DNA of 50,167 nucleotides, taken from positions 29,710 through 79,876 of the forward strand of contig NZ_AZRW02000026.1 of assembly GCF_000512695.2 (NCBI RefSeq), in the 5' to 3' direction. How positions within the stretch are numbered: position 1 is the stretch's first letter; each line of letters begins with the position of its first letter. Source of the DNA: Pseudomonas sp. QTF5 (GTDB taxonomy: Bacteria; Pseudomonadota; Gammaproteobacteria; Pseudomonadales; Pseudomonadaceae). Made by a program: the position numbers and the translations under genes. The notes beneath the pieces were generated by a model. That model was not told the DNA's origin, ran no database searches, and worked only from the letters and a program-made list of their open reading frames with translations. Positions 8,525 to 16,327 of this stretch are shown here, piece by piece.

Positions 8525-10015
8525 TCAGTCGAACGTAATCCCCTGAGCCAACGGCAACTCCAGCGAATAGTTCACGGTATTGGTCTGACGGCGCATGTAT
8601 CCACGCCATGCATCCGAACCGGATTCACGACCACCGCCCGTCTCTTTCTCGCCGCCAAACGCGCCGCCGATTTCCGCGCCGCTCGGGCCGATGTTGACGT
8701 TGGCGATGCCGCAATCGCTGCCCACCGCCGACATAAACCGCTCGGCTTCACGCACGTCGGTGGTGAAGATGCACGACGACAGGCCTTGTGGCACAGCGTT
8801 GTTCAGGCGCAGCGCCTCTTCGAAATCGTTGTAACCGATCACGTACAGAATCGGCGCGAAGGTTTCGCTGCACACCACATCGCTCTGCTCCGGCATTTCG
8901 ACGATAGCTGGCGATACGTAATAAGCGTCGGGGAATTTGTCTTCCAGCTGACGCTTGCCGCCGAACACTCGGCCGCCTTCGCTCAAGGCCTGCTCCAGCG
9001 CGTCCTGCATGTTTTCGAAGCTGTGTTTGTCGATCAGCGGACCAACCAGATTGCCTTCCAGCGGATGGCCGATGCGCACCTTGGAGTACGCGGCTTTCAG
9101 GCGGGTGACGATTTCTTCTTTCACCGATTCGTGAGCGATCAGACGACGCAAAGTGGTGCAACGCTGACCGGCGGTGCCGACGGCGCTGAACAGAATCGCC
9201 CGTACGGCCATGTCCAGATCGGCGCTTGGGCCGAGGATCATTGCGTTGTTGCCGCCCAGCTCCAGAATGCTGCGAGCGAAACGCGCGGCGATTTTCGGCG
9301 CCACTTCGCGGCCCATGCGGGTGCTGCCGGTGGCGCTGACCAGCGCGACACGCGGGTCATCGACCAGCGCTTCGCCAGCATCGCGACCACCGATGATCAC
9401 TTGACTCAGGTGCGGCGGGGCGTCGCTGAAATTCTTCAGGACGCGGTCGAATAGCGCCTGACAGGCCAGTGCGGTCAGCGGGGTTTTCTCCGACGGTTTC
9501 CAGATCACCGGGTTACCGCAGACCAGCGCCAGCGTGGCGTTCCAGGCCCAGACGGCGACCGGGAAGTTGAACGCACTGATCACGCCAACGACACCCAGCG
9601 GGTGCCAGGTTTCGCGCATGTGGTGGCCAGGACGCTCGGAGGCAATCGTCAAACCGTACAGCTGACGGGACAGACCGACGGCGAAGTCGCAGATGTCGAT
9701 CATTTCCTGAACTTCACCCAAACCTTCCTGAGTGATCTTGCCGGCCTCCCAGGAAACCAGCTCACCGAGATCGGTCTTGTACTCGCGCAAAATGTCGCCC
9801 AATTGGCGCACCAATTCGCCACGGCGCGGTGCCGGCACTTTGCGCCACAGTTCGAACGCATGATCTGCGCGACTGATGTGCTGCTCGACTTCAGCGGCGC
9901 CTTCCCAGTTCACGGCACCGATACGGCTGCCATCGATCGGCGAATGCACCGGCACTTTGCCGTTCTGGTACAGGGCCGGGTTCACACCAAGACGATCAAG
10001 CAATGCGGCAACCAT
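8525..10015 (-). CDS. amaB: Aldehyde dehydrogenase, probable piperideine-6-carboxylate dehydrogenase AmaB
   Basis: A 496-residue aldehyde dehydrogenase of the ALDH7/antiquitin type. The catalytic Cys is in GTAGQRCTT near residue 288, the general-base Glu in LELGGNNA near residue 255, and the NAD-site segment is VISAFNFPVAVWAWN near residue 150. Antiquitins oxidise alpha-aminoadipate semialdehyde (in equilibrium with piperideine-6-carboxylate) to alpha-aminoadipate. With AmaA this gives pipecolate to aminoadipate in D-lysine catabolism. GGAG precedes the ATG by eight bases. A LysR gene is transcribed divergently. Confidence 0.88.
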   Translation of the reverse strand: MVAALLDRLGVNPALYQNGKVPVHSPIDGSRIGAVNWEGAAEVEQHISRADHAFELWRKVPAPRRGELVRQLGDILREYKTDLGELVSWEAGKITQEGLGEVQEMIDICDFAVGLSRQLYGLTIASERPGHHMRETWHPLGVVGVISAFNFPVAVWAWNATLALVCGNPVIWKPSEKTPLTALACQALFDRVLKNFSDAPPHLSQVIIGGRDAGEALVDDPRVALVSATGSTRMGREVAPKIAARFARSILELGGNNAMILGPSADLDMAVRAILFSAVGTAGQRCTTLRRLIAHESVKEEIVTRLKAAYSKVRIGHPLEGNLVGPLIDKHSFENMQDALEQALSEGGRVFGGKRQLEDKFPDAYYVSPAIVEMPEQSDVVCSETFAPILYVIGYNDFEEALRLNNAVPQGLSSCIFTTDVREAERFMSAVGSDCGIANVNIGPSGAEIGGAFGGEKETGGGRESGSDAWRGYMRRQTNTVNYSLELPLAQGITFD

Positions 10016-10139
10016 GGGTCACTCCTCAAGCAAAAAACAGAAAACGTGCAGCCGGATTGATTCGGCTGATCAGACCTGTAGTTTTAGCGCTCCCGAGGTT
10101 CTCCAACAAACGACGATTAAGCGAGATATCATTCCGTTT

Positions 10140-10154
10140 ATTCATGCTGTGAAT
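10140..10154. promoter_or_regulatory. Candidate LysR-type operator between amaB and the regulator gene
   Basis: ATTCA-TGCTG-TGAAT is a palindrome containing the T-N11-A pattern of LysR-type binding sites. It lies 46 bases upstream of the regulator start codon and about 125 bases upstream of amaB. One T-N11-A site can occur by chance, so this is a suggestion. Confidence 0.35.
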
Positions 10155-10199
10155 CTGCCGGTAAAAAAGAGCATAGAGAAACAAGAAGAAGGACCACCC

Positions 10200-11111
10200 A
10201 TGCTGAATAAACGCTACTTGCCGTCGATCACCGCATTGCAGTGCTTCGAAGCCGTGACCCGGCATTTGAGCTTCACCCGTGCCGCCGAAGAGCTGAACCT
10301 GACGCAGAGCGCCGTGAGCAAACAGGTCGCTCAACTCGAAGAATTGCTGCAACACCTGTTGTTCCGCCGGGTGCGCCGACGCCTGCAAATGACCCCCGCC
10401 GGCGATTTGTACCTGGTGGAGGTACGAAAAATCCTCACCCAAGTCGAAATGTCGACCCATTACCTGCGTTCCTACGGCGGCGATACCGAAGTCTTGCGAG
10501 TCTCGACGCCTCCGACCTTCGGTGCGCGCTGGCTGGTGCCGCGCTTGAAAGGCTGGCGCCTGCGACATCCGTCGATCCATCTGGACCTGTGCAGCGAGCA
10601 AGAAGCCGATGATCTGCTGCAAGGTCGTAGCGACCTGGCGTTCTACTTTGGCCAGGGCTCACGGCCCGGCACCGAATGCCTGAAGCTGTTTGGCGAGGAG
10701 CTCGTACCTGTCTGCGCACCGGGCAGCCTGCCGGACACGCCGTTCACCGATCCGACGCAACTCACCGACCTGGTCCTGCTGCAAAACGCTTCCCGCCCCC
10801 AGGCCTGGCACGACTGGTTCGACAGCCAGGGCTACCACACCGAACACAGCTACCACGGCCCGCGTTTCGAAACCTTCTACATGTGCATCCGCGCCGCCCA
10901 GGTCGGCTGCGGCGTGGCGCTGCTGCCGAAGTTTCTGGTGGAGGAGGAATTGGCCGACGGCAAACTGGTCATTCCCTGGAAGCATGCGATGCCCAGCACC
11001 GACGCCTATTATCTGGCGTATCCGGAGCATTCGGCGGAAGTGCCCAAGGTGCGGGATTTTGTGAAGTGGATGCTGGAGCAGATTGATAGCCCAGACATAC
11101 CGCAAATTTAG
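10200..11111 (+). CDS. LysR-family transcriptional regulator (likely of amaBA)
   Basis: A 303-residue LysR-type regulator. The winged helix-turn-helix spans residues 7-65 (LPSITALQCFEAVTRHLSFT, then SAVSKQVAQLEELL). The substrate-binding domain (about 90-295) resembles the GcvA-like subgroup in layout. The ATG at 10200 follows GAAGGA; the open frame extends upstream to 9876, but that part overlaps amaB on the other strand and lacks a ribosome-binding site. Its divergent position suggests it controls amaBA in response to lysine or a catabolite, and its own gene. The effector is not shown by the sequence. Confidence 0.9.
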   Translation: MLNKRYLPSITALQCFEAVTRHLSFTRAAEELNLTQSAVSKQVAQLEELLQHLLFRRVRRRLQMTPAGDLYLVEVRKILTQVEMSTHYLRSYGGDTEVLRVSTPPTFGARWLVPRLKGWRLRHPSIHLDLCSEQEADDLLQGRSDLAFYFGQGSRPGTECLKLFGEELVPVCAPGSLPDTPFTDPTQLTDLVLLQNASRPQAWHDWFDSQGYHTEHSYHGPRFETFYMCIRAAQVGCGVALLPKFLVEEELADGKLVIPWKHAMPSTDAYYLAYPEHSAEVPKVRDFVKWMLEQIDSPDIPQI

Positions 11112-11125
11112 GGTTGCACCCAATA

Positions 11126-11220
11126 CCTGTGGGAGCGGGCTTGCTCGCGAAGGGGCCGGTACATTCAACATCAATGTTGACTCGCATTACGCTTTCGCGA
11201 GCAAGCCAGCTCCCACAGGG
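11126..11220. repeat. REPIN subtype A between the LysR gene and pncB
   Basis: REP copies lie at 11126-11151 and 11194-11220 in inverted orientation. The right copy has one change (CCAGC for CCCGC) in the core. The spacer contains the palindrome TCAACAT-CA-ATGTTGA. Confidence 0.92.
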
Positions 11221-11339
11221 ATCTGCTGCGATCTAAAAAATTGCTGGCAATACCTGCCGTTGATATGCGCCACTAGCCCCATTCATTGAAACAGCTGCAA
11301 CGTCGCTGCCACGGGCCGCGCCCAGCCTGGAGACCCCCT

Positions 11340-12566
11340 ATGAGCGAGAGTGTGTTTGCCGATCGCATCGTGCAGAACCTGCTCGACACCGACTTCTACA
11401 AACTGACGATGATGCAGGCGGTGCTGCACAACTATCCGAACGTGGAAGTCGAATGGGAGTTTCGTTGCCGTAACAGTGAGGATCTGCGCCCGTACCTGGC
11501 GGAGATCCGGTTCCAGATCGAGCGCTTGGCCGAGTTGAGCCTGAGCGCCGATCAGTTGAGTTTCCTGGAGCGCATCAGTTTTCTGAAACCGGACTTCCTG
11601 CGTTTTCTCGGGCTGTTCCGCTTCAACCTGCGCTATATCCACACCGGCATTGAAAACGGCGAGTTGTTCATCCGTCTGCGCGGACCGTGGCTGCACGTGA
11701 TTCTGTTCGAAGTGCCGCTGCTGGCCATGGTCAGCGAAGTACGCAACCGCTATCGCTACCGGGAAATCGTTCTGGAACAGGCCCGCGAGCAGCTCTATCG
11801 CAAGTTCGACTGGCTGACCGCCAACGCCAGCAGCGAAGAATTGTCCGAATTGCAGGTAGCCGATTTCGGCACCCGTCGTCGCTTCTCGTACCGTGTACAG
11901 GAAGAAGTGGTGAACGTGCTCAAGCATGACTTCCCCGGGCGCTTCGTCGGTACCAGCAACGTGCACCTGTCCCGGGAGCTGGACATGAAGCCGCTGGGCA
12001 CGATGGCTCATGAATGGATCATGGCCCATCAGCAACTCGGTCCGCGGCTGATCGACAGTCAGATTGCCGCCCTCGACTGCTGGGTCCGCGAATACCGGGG
12101 TTTGCTGGGGATCGCCCTGACCGACTGCATCACCTCCGATGCCTTCCTCGGCGATTTCGACCTGTTCTTTGCCAAGCTCTTCGACGGCTTGCGCCATGAT
12201 TCCGGTGACCCGGTGCAGTGGGCGGAAAAAGCCATCGCCCACTATCACAAGCTTGGCATCGACCCGATGAGCAAGACCCTGGTGTTTTCCGACAGCTTGA
12301 CGTTGCCCAAGTCCCTGGAGATTTTTCGGGCATTGCGCGGTCGGATCAATGTCAGCTTCGGTATCGGCACAAACCTGACCTGCGATATTCCGGGTGTCGA
12401 ACCGATGAGCATCGTGCTTAAAATGACGGCCTGCAACGGCCAGCCGGTGGCCAAGATTTCTGATGAGCCTGGCAAGACTCACTGCAAAGACCCGAATTTC
12501 GTCGCCTATTTACGACATGTTTTCCAAGTACCTGCCGCCATTTCCAGCCCATCTAGCAAGGAGTGA
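11340..12566 (+). CDS. pncB: Nicotinate phosphoribosyltransferase
   Basis: A 408-residue PncB. It makes nicotinate mononucleotide from nicotinate and PRPP in the Preiss-Handler NAD salvage route. The N-terminus DFYKLTMMQAV (about residue 17), the central DFGTRRRFSYRVQEEVV (about residue 178) and the HDSGDP segment (about residue 285) are family hallmarks. The ATG at 11340 has GGAG eight bases upstream; an earlier in-frame ATG at 11286 lacks a site and adds 18 unlikely residues. nadE begins four bases after the stop, so the two form an operon. Confidence 0.96.
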   Translation: MSESVFADRIVQNLLDTDFYKLTMMQAVLHNYPNVEVEWEFRCRNSEDLRPYLAEIRFQIERLAELSLSADQLSFLERISFLKPDFLRFLGLFRFNLRYIHTGIENGELFIRLRGPWLHVILFEVPLLAMVSEVRNRYRYREIVLEQAREQLYRKFDWLTANASSEELSELQVADFGTRRRFSYRVQEEVVNVLKHDFPGRFVGTSNVHLSRELDMKPLGTMAHEWIMAHQQLGPRLIDSQIAALDCWVREYRGLLGIALTDCITSDAFLGDFDLFFAKLFDGLRHDSGDPVQWAEKAIAHYHKLGIDPMSKTLVFSDSLTLPKSLEIFRALRGRINVSFGIGTNLTCDIPGVEPMSIVLKMTACNGQPVAKISDEPGKTHCKDPNFVAYLRHVFQVPAAISSPSSKE

Positions 12567-12570
12567 ATTC

Positions 12571-13398
12571 ATGCAAGCCGTACAGCGTGAGATTGCTGAA
12601 CAGCTCAAGGTCCAACCGCCCTTCGCGGACCAACTCGCCCTCGAGGCTGAAGTCGCCCGGCGGATCACCTTCATTCAGGACTGCCTGGTCAATGCCGGGC
12701 TCAAGACGCTGGTGCTGGGCATCAGCGGCGGCGTCGACTCCCTGACCGCCGGCCTGCTGGCCCAGCGCGCCATGCGTGAACTGCGCGAGCGCACCGGGGA
12801 CAGCAGCTACAAGTTCATCGCCGTGCGCCTGCCGTACGAAACCCAGTTCGATGAACACGACGCCCAAGCCTCGGTGGACTTCATCGCCCCGGACGAACGC
12901 CATACGGTGAACATCGGCCCTGCAGTCAAATCCCTGGCCGGCGAAGTGGCGGCTTTTGAAGGCAAGCACGCGGTCTCGGTGGATTTCGTGTTGGGCAACA
13001 CCAAGGCTCGGATGCGCATGGTCGCGCAATACACTATCGCTGGCGCGGCTCACGGCCTGGTGATCGGCACCGATCACGCGGCAGAAGCGGTAATGGGCTT
13101 CTTCACCAAATTCGGTGACGGCGCCTGCGACCTCGCACCGCTGAGCGGCCTGGTGAAGAATCAGGTCCGGGCGATCGCCCGCAGCTTCGGCGCGCCAGAA
13201 TCGCTGGTGGAAAAAATCCCGACCGCCGACCTCGAAGACCTGTCGCCGGGCAAACCGGACGAAGCGTCCCACGGCGTGACCTACGCCGAGATCGACGCCT
13301 TCCTGCATGGCGAACCGGTGCGTGTAGAAGCGTTCAAGATCATTTGTGATACGTATAGAAAGACCCATCACAAGCGTGTGATGCCGTTTGCGCCATAA
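12571..13398 (+). CDS. nadE: NH3-dependent NAD+ synthetase
   Basis: A 275-residue NadE. It amidates nicotinate adenine dinucleotide to NAD+ using ammonia and ATP. The ATP-pyrophosphatase P-loop is SGGVDSLTAGL near residue 51, and the C-terminal catalytic loop includes KIPTADLEDLSPGKPDE near residue 213. There is no glutaminase domain, as expected for the ammonia-dependent form. The ATG at 12571 follows AAGGAG. The longer frame reads back into pncB and is rejected. An inverted REP pair and a bidirectional terminator follow. Confidence 0.96.
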   Translation: MQAVQREIAEQLKVQPPFADQLALEAEVARRITFIQDCLVNAGLKTLVLGISGGVDSLTAGLLAQRAMRELRERTGDSSYKFIAVRLPYETQFDEHDAQASVDFIAPDERHTVNIGPAVKSLAGEVAAFEGKHAVSVDFVLGNTKARMRMVAQYTIAGAAHGLVIGTDHAAEAVMGFFTKFGDGACDLAPLSGLVKNQVRAIARSFGAPESLVEKIPTADLEDLSPGKPDEASHGVTYAEIDAFLHGEPVRVEAFKIICDTYRKTHHKRVMPFAP

Positions 13399-13423
13399 GG
13401 ACGTCGGCGTCTGTACCGACGCC

Positions 13424-13514
13424 TTCGCGGGCAAGCCTCGCTCCCACAGGTTTTGTGTCGGACGCCGGTAATGGGCACGACGCAAATCCTGTGGGAGCGT
13501 GGCTTGCCCGCGAA
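13424..13514. repeat. REP inverted pair, subtype B (inside-out orientation)
   Basis: The copies are TTCGCGGGCAAGCCTCGCTC... (13424-13450) and its inverted partner (13488-13514). The sequence differs from subtype A (GGGCAAGCC instead of GAGCAAGCC). The orientation is also reversed: the CCCACAGG ends face inward rather than outward. Confidence 0.9.
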
Positions 13515-13543
13515 GAACGATGACTCGGTCTATCGTCAGACAC

Positions 13544-13574
13544 AAAAAAAGCGTCCCGAGCGGACGCTTTTTTT
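13544..13574. terminator. Bidirectional terminator between nadE and azu
   Basis: AAAAAAAGCGTCC (13544-13556) pairs with GGACGCTTTTTTT (13562-13574) around a five-base loop. With A and T runs on both sides it can end nadE transcripts on the plus strand and azu transcripts on the minus strand. Confidence 0.92.
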
Positions 13575-13589
13575 ATGCGCTTGATTCGA

Positions 13590-14036
13590 TTACTTCAGAG
13601 TAACCGTGCCTTTCATCATCGAAATGTGGCCCGGGAACGAGCAGAAGAAACCGTATTTTTCAGCAGCATTGAGCTTCGACACATCGAAAGTTACCGAGTC
13701 GGTTTCCTTGGCGCCGATAAGTTTGGTGTGAGCGATAATGCGGGCATCACCCTCTTTCAGGTAGTCCTTGTCGATGCCGGCAGTCAAACCATCGGTAGCG
13801 ATCGGCTGCATGTCGGCTTCTTTGCTCAGCACCCAGTTATGACCCATGACGTTTTTCGGCAGGCTGCCGGAGTGAGTCAGCTCAACAGTGAAGGTCTTGC
13901 AGCTTTTGTCGATTTCAATGGCCTTGGTGTTGAAGGACATCTGGTCGGTGGAGTCGATGGTCGTCTTGCACTCGGCAGCCATCAATTGGCTGCTGGCCAG
14001 TGTCAGCAGGGATACCGCAACAAGTTTGGCAAACAT
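13590..14036 (-). CDS. azu: Azurin precursor
   Basis: A 148-residue precursor of the periplasmic type-1 blue copper protein azurin. Residues 1-20 are a signal peptide ending LMA, and the 128-residue mature protein begins AECKTTIDSTDQ. Copper ligands are visible: His in VMGHNW, and Cys, His and Met in FFCSFPGHISMMKG. Cys 3 and Cys 26 of the mature chain form the usual disulfide. It carries electrons in denitrification and oxidative stress responses. The ATG at 14036 has GGAG upstream; the 40-residue upstream extension is rejected. It is monocistronic, with a possible Anr site upstream. Confidence 0.98.
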   Translation of the reverse strand: MFAKLVAVSLLTLASSQLMAAECKTTIDSTDQMSFNTKAIEIDKSCKTFTVELTHSGSLPKNVMGHNWVLSKEADMQPIATDGLTAGIDKDYLKEGDARIIAHTKLIGAKETDSVTFDVSKLNAAEKYGFFCSFPGHISMMKGTVTLK

Positions 14037-14108
14037 GGTGAATCTCCAAGGCAGGGTTAACGAAAGTGCTAATGGACAGAAGACTGCCTGAAATCTTCGC
14101 AAGTTCCT

Positions 14109-14122
14109 ATGACCTGAATCAA
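14109..14122 (-). promoter_or_regulatory. Candidate Anr/FNR-type box upstream of azu
   Basis: ATGAC-CTGA-ATCAA matches the TTGAT-N4-ATCAA consensus at eight of ten fixed bases, with one half-site exact. It lies about 73-86 bases upstream of the azurin start codon. Azurin genes in P. aeruginosa are known to respond to Anr. No strong -10 sequence was recognised at the expected distance, so confidence is modest. Confidence 0.4.
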
Positions 14123-14171
14123 AAATTGTATACAACTTTCGGGCTATGACACTCATCGAAACAATCTACCA

Positions 14172-14185
14172 GCCAGACGTCTGGC
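14172..14185. promoter_or_regulatory. Perfect 14-base palindrome between azu and the small ORF
   Basis: GCCAGACGTCTGGC is its own reverse complement. It lies between divergent transcription units (azu on minus; the small ORF and LOG gene on plus), 46 bases before the small ORF. It has the form of a dimeric regulator's operator, but the regulator is unknown. Confidence 0.4.
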
Positions 14186-14231
14186 ACGGCCCTATCATCA
14201 GGACCGTCATCTCTCCTCCGGAGCGTCTGTC

Positions 14232-14321
14232 ATGTCTTTCAACAGTTTATTGAGCAGTTTGCTCGCCGCTTATGCCTGTGGCGCCAGCGGTACCTGTGAA
14301 ACACCTGAACACGAGGTTTAA
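14232..14321 (+). CDS. Possible 29-residue small protein
   Basis: An ORF of 29 codons starts ATGTCTTTC and ends TAA. A CTCCGGAG Shine-Dalgarno-like sequence ends about ten bases upstream. The product begins MSFNSLLSSLLAAYACGAS and has two Cys residues near the centre, a short hydrophobic N-terminal half and an acidic tail. It is not a family I recognise. It lies 59 bases before the LOG-family gene, on the same strand, and could be its leader ORF. The LOG protein also begins MS and has CGAS early, which may be coincidence. Confidence 0.4.
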   Translation: MSFNSLLSSLLAAYACGASGTCETPEHEV

Positions 14322-14380
14322 CCCTTGGAACGAGGCAAGCCTGCCTTTACTCTGTGGCCCTGATGACCATGGAGTAAGGC

Positions 14381-14968
14381 ATGTCTTTAGCGTCCGTTTG
14401 TGTATTTTGCGGTGCCAGCACCGGCACCAATCCGGCTTATCGTGAAGCAGCTGTCGCCCTGGGGCGAGCATTGGCCGAGCGCAAGCTGACTCTGGTCTAT
14501 GGCGGCGGCGCCGTCGGGCTGATGGGGATCGTTGCCGATGCCGCGCTGGCGGCCGGTGGTGAAGTGATCGGGATCATCCCGCAGAGCCTCAAAGACAAGG
14601 AAATCGGCCACAGCGGCCTGACTCGCCTGGAAGTGGTCGATGGCATGCATGCGCGCAAGGCGCGAATGGCCGAGCTCAGCGATGCCTTCATCGCTCTGCC
14701 CGGCGGCCTGGGCACACTGGAAGAGCTGTTCGAAGTCTGGACCTGGGGCCAGCTCGGCTATCACGGCAAACCGCTGGGTTTGCTGGAAGTGAACGGTTTC
14801 TACAGCAAGTTGACGTCTTTTCTTGATCATATCGTCGGCGAAGGCTTCGTTCGCGAAGCGCACCGTGACATGCTGCAAATGAGCGAATCGCCGCAAACCC
14901 TGCTCGATGCACTGGACGCCTGGCAACCCTCGGTACCGCCAAAATGGACCGAGCAAAAACCCAGCTAA
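14381..14968 (+). CDS. LOG-family nucleoside 5'-monophosphate phosphoribohydrolase
   Basis: A 195-residue protein of the LOG (Lonely Guy) family, often mislabelled lysine decarboxylase. The diagnostic PGGLGTLEELFE is near residue 107, and the N-terminal Rossmann segment is VCVFCGASTG, with GGGAVGLMG near residue 41. LOG proteins release a nucleobase from its 5'-monophosphate and produce active cytokinins in plants and some bacteria. The bacterial role here is unproven. The ATG at 14381 has GGAG about eight bases upstream. The order pncB-nadE-azu-LOG is conserved in Pseudomonas as I recall it. Confidence 0.9.
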   Translation: MSLASVCVFCGASTGTNPAYREAAVALGRALAERKLTLVYGGGAVGLMGIVADAALAAGGEVIGIIPQSLKDKEIGHSGLTRLEVVDGMHARKARMAELSDAFIALPGGLGTLEELFEVWTWGQLGYHGKPLGLLEVNGFYSKLTSFLDHIVGEGFVREAHRDMLQMSESPQTLLDALDAWQPSVPPKWTEQKPS

Positions 14969-15036
14969 CGGCTCGGCACCGATACAGGGCAGAATATGCG
15001 CCGCTCAACCTCACCTTCGACCCCAGAGGATCGCCC

Positions 15037-15225
15037 ATGGCCAAACCTAATTATTCCTTCGCCAAACGTCAGAGAGACTTGGCCAAGGAGCAGAAGAAAG
15101 AGGAAAAGCTTCAGCGCAAGAAAGCTACAGCTGAAGAAGAAGCAGCAGCACTGAACCCGGATACCGAAGGCGAAGTGGCTACAGACGAAACTGAAGCACC
15201 GAAAGATCAGGCGCCCGACGCCTGA
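15037..15225 (+). CDS. Small highly charged hypothetical protein
   Basis: A 62-residue protein. The N-terminal half is basic (MAKPNYSFAKRQRDLAKEQK, then further Lys/Glu pairs) and probably helical. The C-terminal half is acidic and disordered-looking (Glu, Asp, Pro, Ala, Thr). The ATG at 15037 follows AGAGGA; an earlier in-frame ATG at 14944 overlaps the LOG gene and is not favoured. Small proteins starting this way are, from memory, common in Pseudomonas genomes, with no known function. It is convergent with the ATP-grasp operon. Confidence 0.75.
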   Translation: MAKPNYSFAKRQRDLAKEQKKEEKLQRKKATAEEEAAALNPDTEGEVATDETEAPKDQAPDA

Positions 15226-15272
15226 GACCCTCAGGGCCCGATGATCTGATCAGGCCCACCGGATCTGTGTCC

Positions 15273-15299
15273 AGGGTCAGCAACGATGTTGCTGACCCT
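15273..15299. terminator. Hairpin between the small charged gene and the ATP-grasp operon
   Basis: AGGGTCAGCAAC (15273-15284) pairs perfectly with GTTGCTGACCCT (15288-15299) over a three-base loop. It lies between convergent genes. A long T run is missing on both sides, so it may be a weak terminator or a 3'-end protecting structure. Confidence 0.55.
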
Positions 15300-15340
15300 C
15301 ACAGTCCAATCTGAAATCCCTCTCTAAAAAATTGCACATT

Positions 15341-15428
15341 CCCTGTGGGAGCGGGCTTGCTCGCGAAAGCGGCCAGTCAGCCACATAGATGTTGGATGTG
15401 CCGCCTTCGCGAGCAAGCCCGCTCCCTG
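15341..15428. repeat. REPIN subtype A at the 3' end of the ATP-grasp operon
   Basis: REP copies lie at 15341-15367 and 15406-15426. The outer end of the right copy is truncated (GCTCCCTGG instead of GCTCCCACAGG). The spacer holds the short hairpin CACAT...ATGTG. It ends nine bases before the operon's last stop codon. Confidence 0.9.
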
Positions 15429-15436
15429 GATCTTCG

Positions 15437-16327
15437 TTACTCCAATGGCATCACCGTCACCCGAACCTCCGGATCATGGCTGCCACCGCCCAGGATCACC
15501 CCACGCAACGGCGAAACATCGGAAAAATCCCGGCCCCAGGCCAGGGTGATGTGCTCCAGCGCCGGTTGCACATTGTTGGTCGGGTCGAAATCCACCCAAC
15601 CCAGCACCGGGCAAAACACCGACACCCAGGCATGAGATGCATCGGCGCCGATCAGCCGTGGCTGGCCCGGCGGGGGCTGGGTCAGCAAGTAGCCGCTGAT
15701 ATACCGCGCCGCTAATCCACGGGAGCGCACACAAGCGAGCATCAAGTGCGCAAAGTCCTGGCAAACCCCGCGCCGCCTCTCCAGCACTTCCACCAGTGGC
15801 GTTGCCACTTGGGTCGCTTCGGCGTCGAAGGTGAATTCGCTGAAGATCTTCTCCATCAACGCCTGAACTCCCAGCAGCAATGGCCGGCCAGGAGGAAAGC
15901 AACTTTCGGAGAACTCGACGAAGTTGCGCTTCAAGTGCACGTAAGGCGATTCGAACCGATAACGGCACGCTTCAAGTATCTCGGATGACAGTGGCTGACT
16001 GCTGTAGGTCAGCGCGTTGCAGGTCTCTTCCCAGGCCGGCGATTGATTGAAGTCCAACGATGGCCGGGCCAGCACTTCGACCGTCAGGCTGGCATTGACC
16101 AGCAACTCATCGTGCGGCCGCTCGAATGCCAGCCGGGTCAGTGGATTGCCAAACACATCCAGCTCATCCCGGCGTGAAGTCGGTTCGGGACTGATCTGCA
16201 ACTGCTGCTCGGTGCAGCGCTGCCAGGTACAGGCCCGCGGCCACAGATGCGCCAGTTGCTGGGCCAGGGATACCGGGCTGTCATAGTGATAATGGGTGTC
16301 GTGGAAAATCTGGTAATGGGCATTCAT
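15437..16327 (-). CDS. Transglutaminase-like protein, third gene of the ATP-grasp operon
   Basis: A 296-residue protein. An N-terminal transglutaminase-associated beta domain (about residues 1-85) precedes a transglutaminase-like core. The catalytic triad is readable: Cys in RRGVCQDFAH (about 189), His in ASHAWVSVF (about 231) and Asp in VDFDPTNN (about 248). There is no signal peptide, so it is cytoplasmic. Such cores are often peptidases or amidases rather than cross-linkers. Its start overlaps the stop of the upstream gene by one base (TGATG), a strong sign of translational coupling with the ATP-grasp/alpha-E protein. Confidence 0.88.
   Translation of the reverse strand: MNAHYQIFHDTHYHYDSPVSLAQQLAHLWPRACTWQRCTEQQLQISPEPTSRRDELDVFGNPLTRLAFERPHDELLVNASLTVEVLARPSLDFNQSPAWEETCNALTYSSQPLSSEILEACRYRFESPYVHLKRNFVEFSESCFPPGRPLLLGVQALMEKIFSEFTFDAEATQVATPLVEVLERRRGVCQDFAHLMLACVRSRGLAARYISGYLLTQPPPGQPRLIGADASHAWVSVFCPVLGWVDFDPTNNVQPALEHITLAWGRDFSDVSPLRGVILGGGSHDPEVRVTVMPLE

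Noticed and set aside
9876..10199. Upstream extension of the LysR gene
   Set aside because: It overlaps amaB on the opposite strand and lacks a ribosome-binding site; the start at 10200 gives the standard helix-turn-helix N-terminus.
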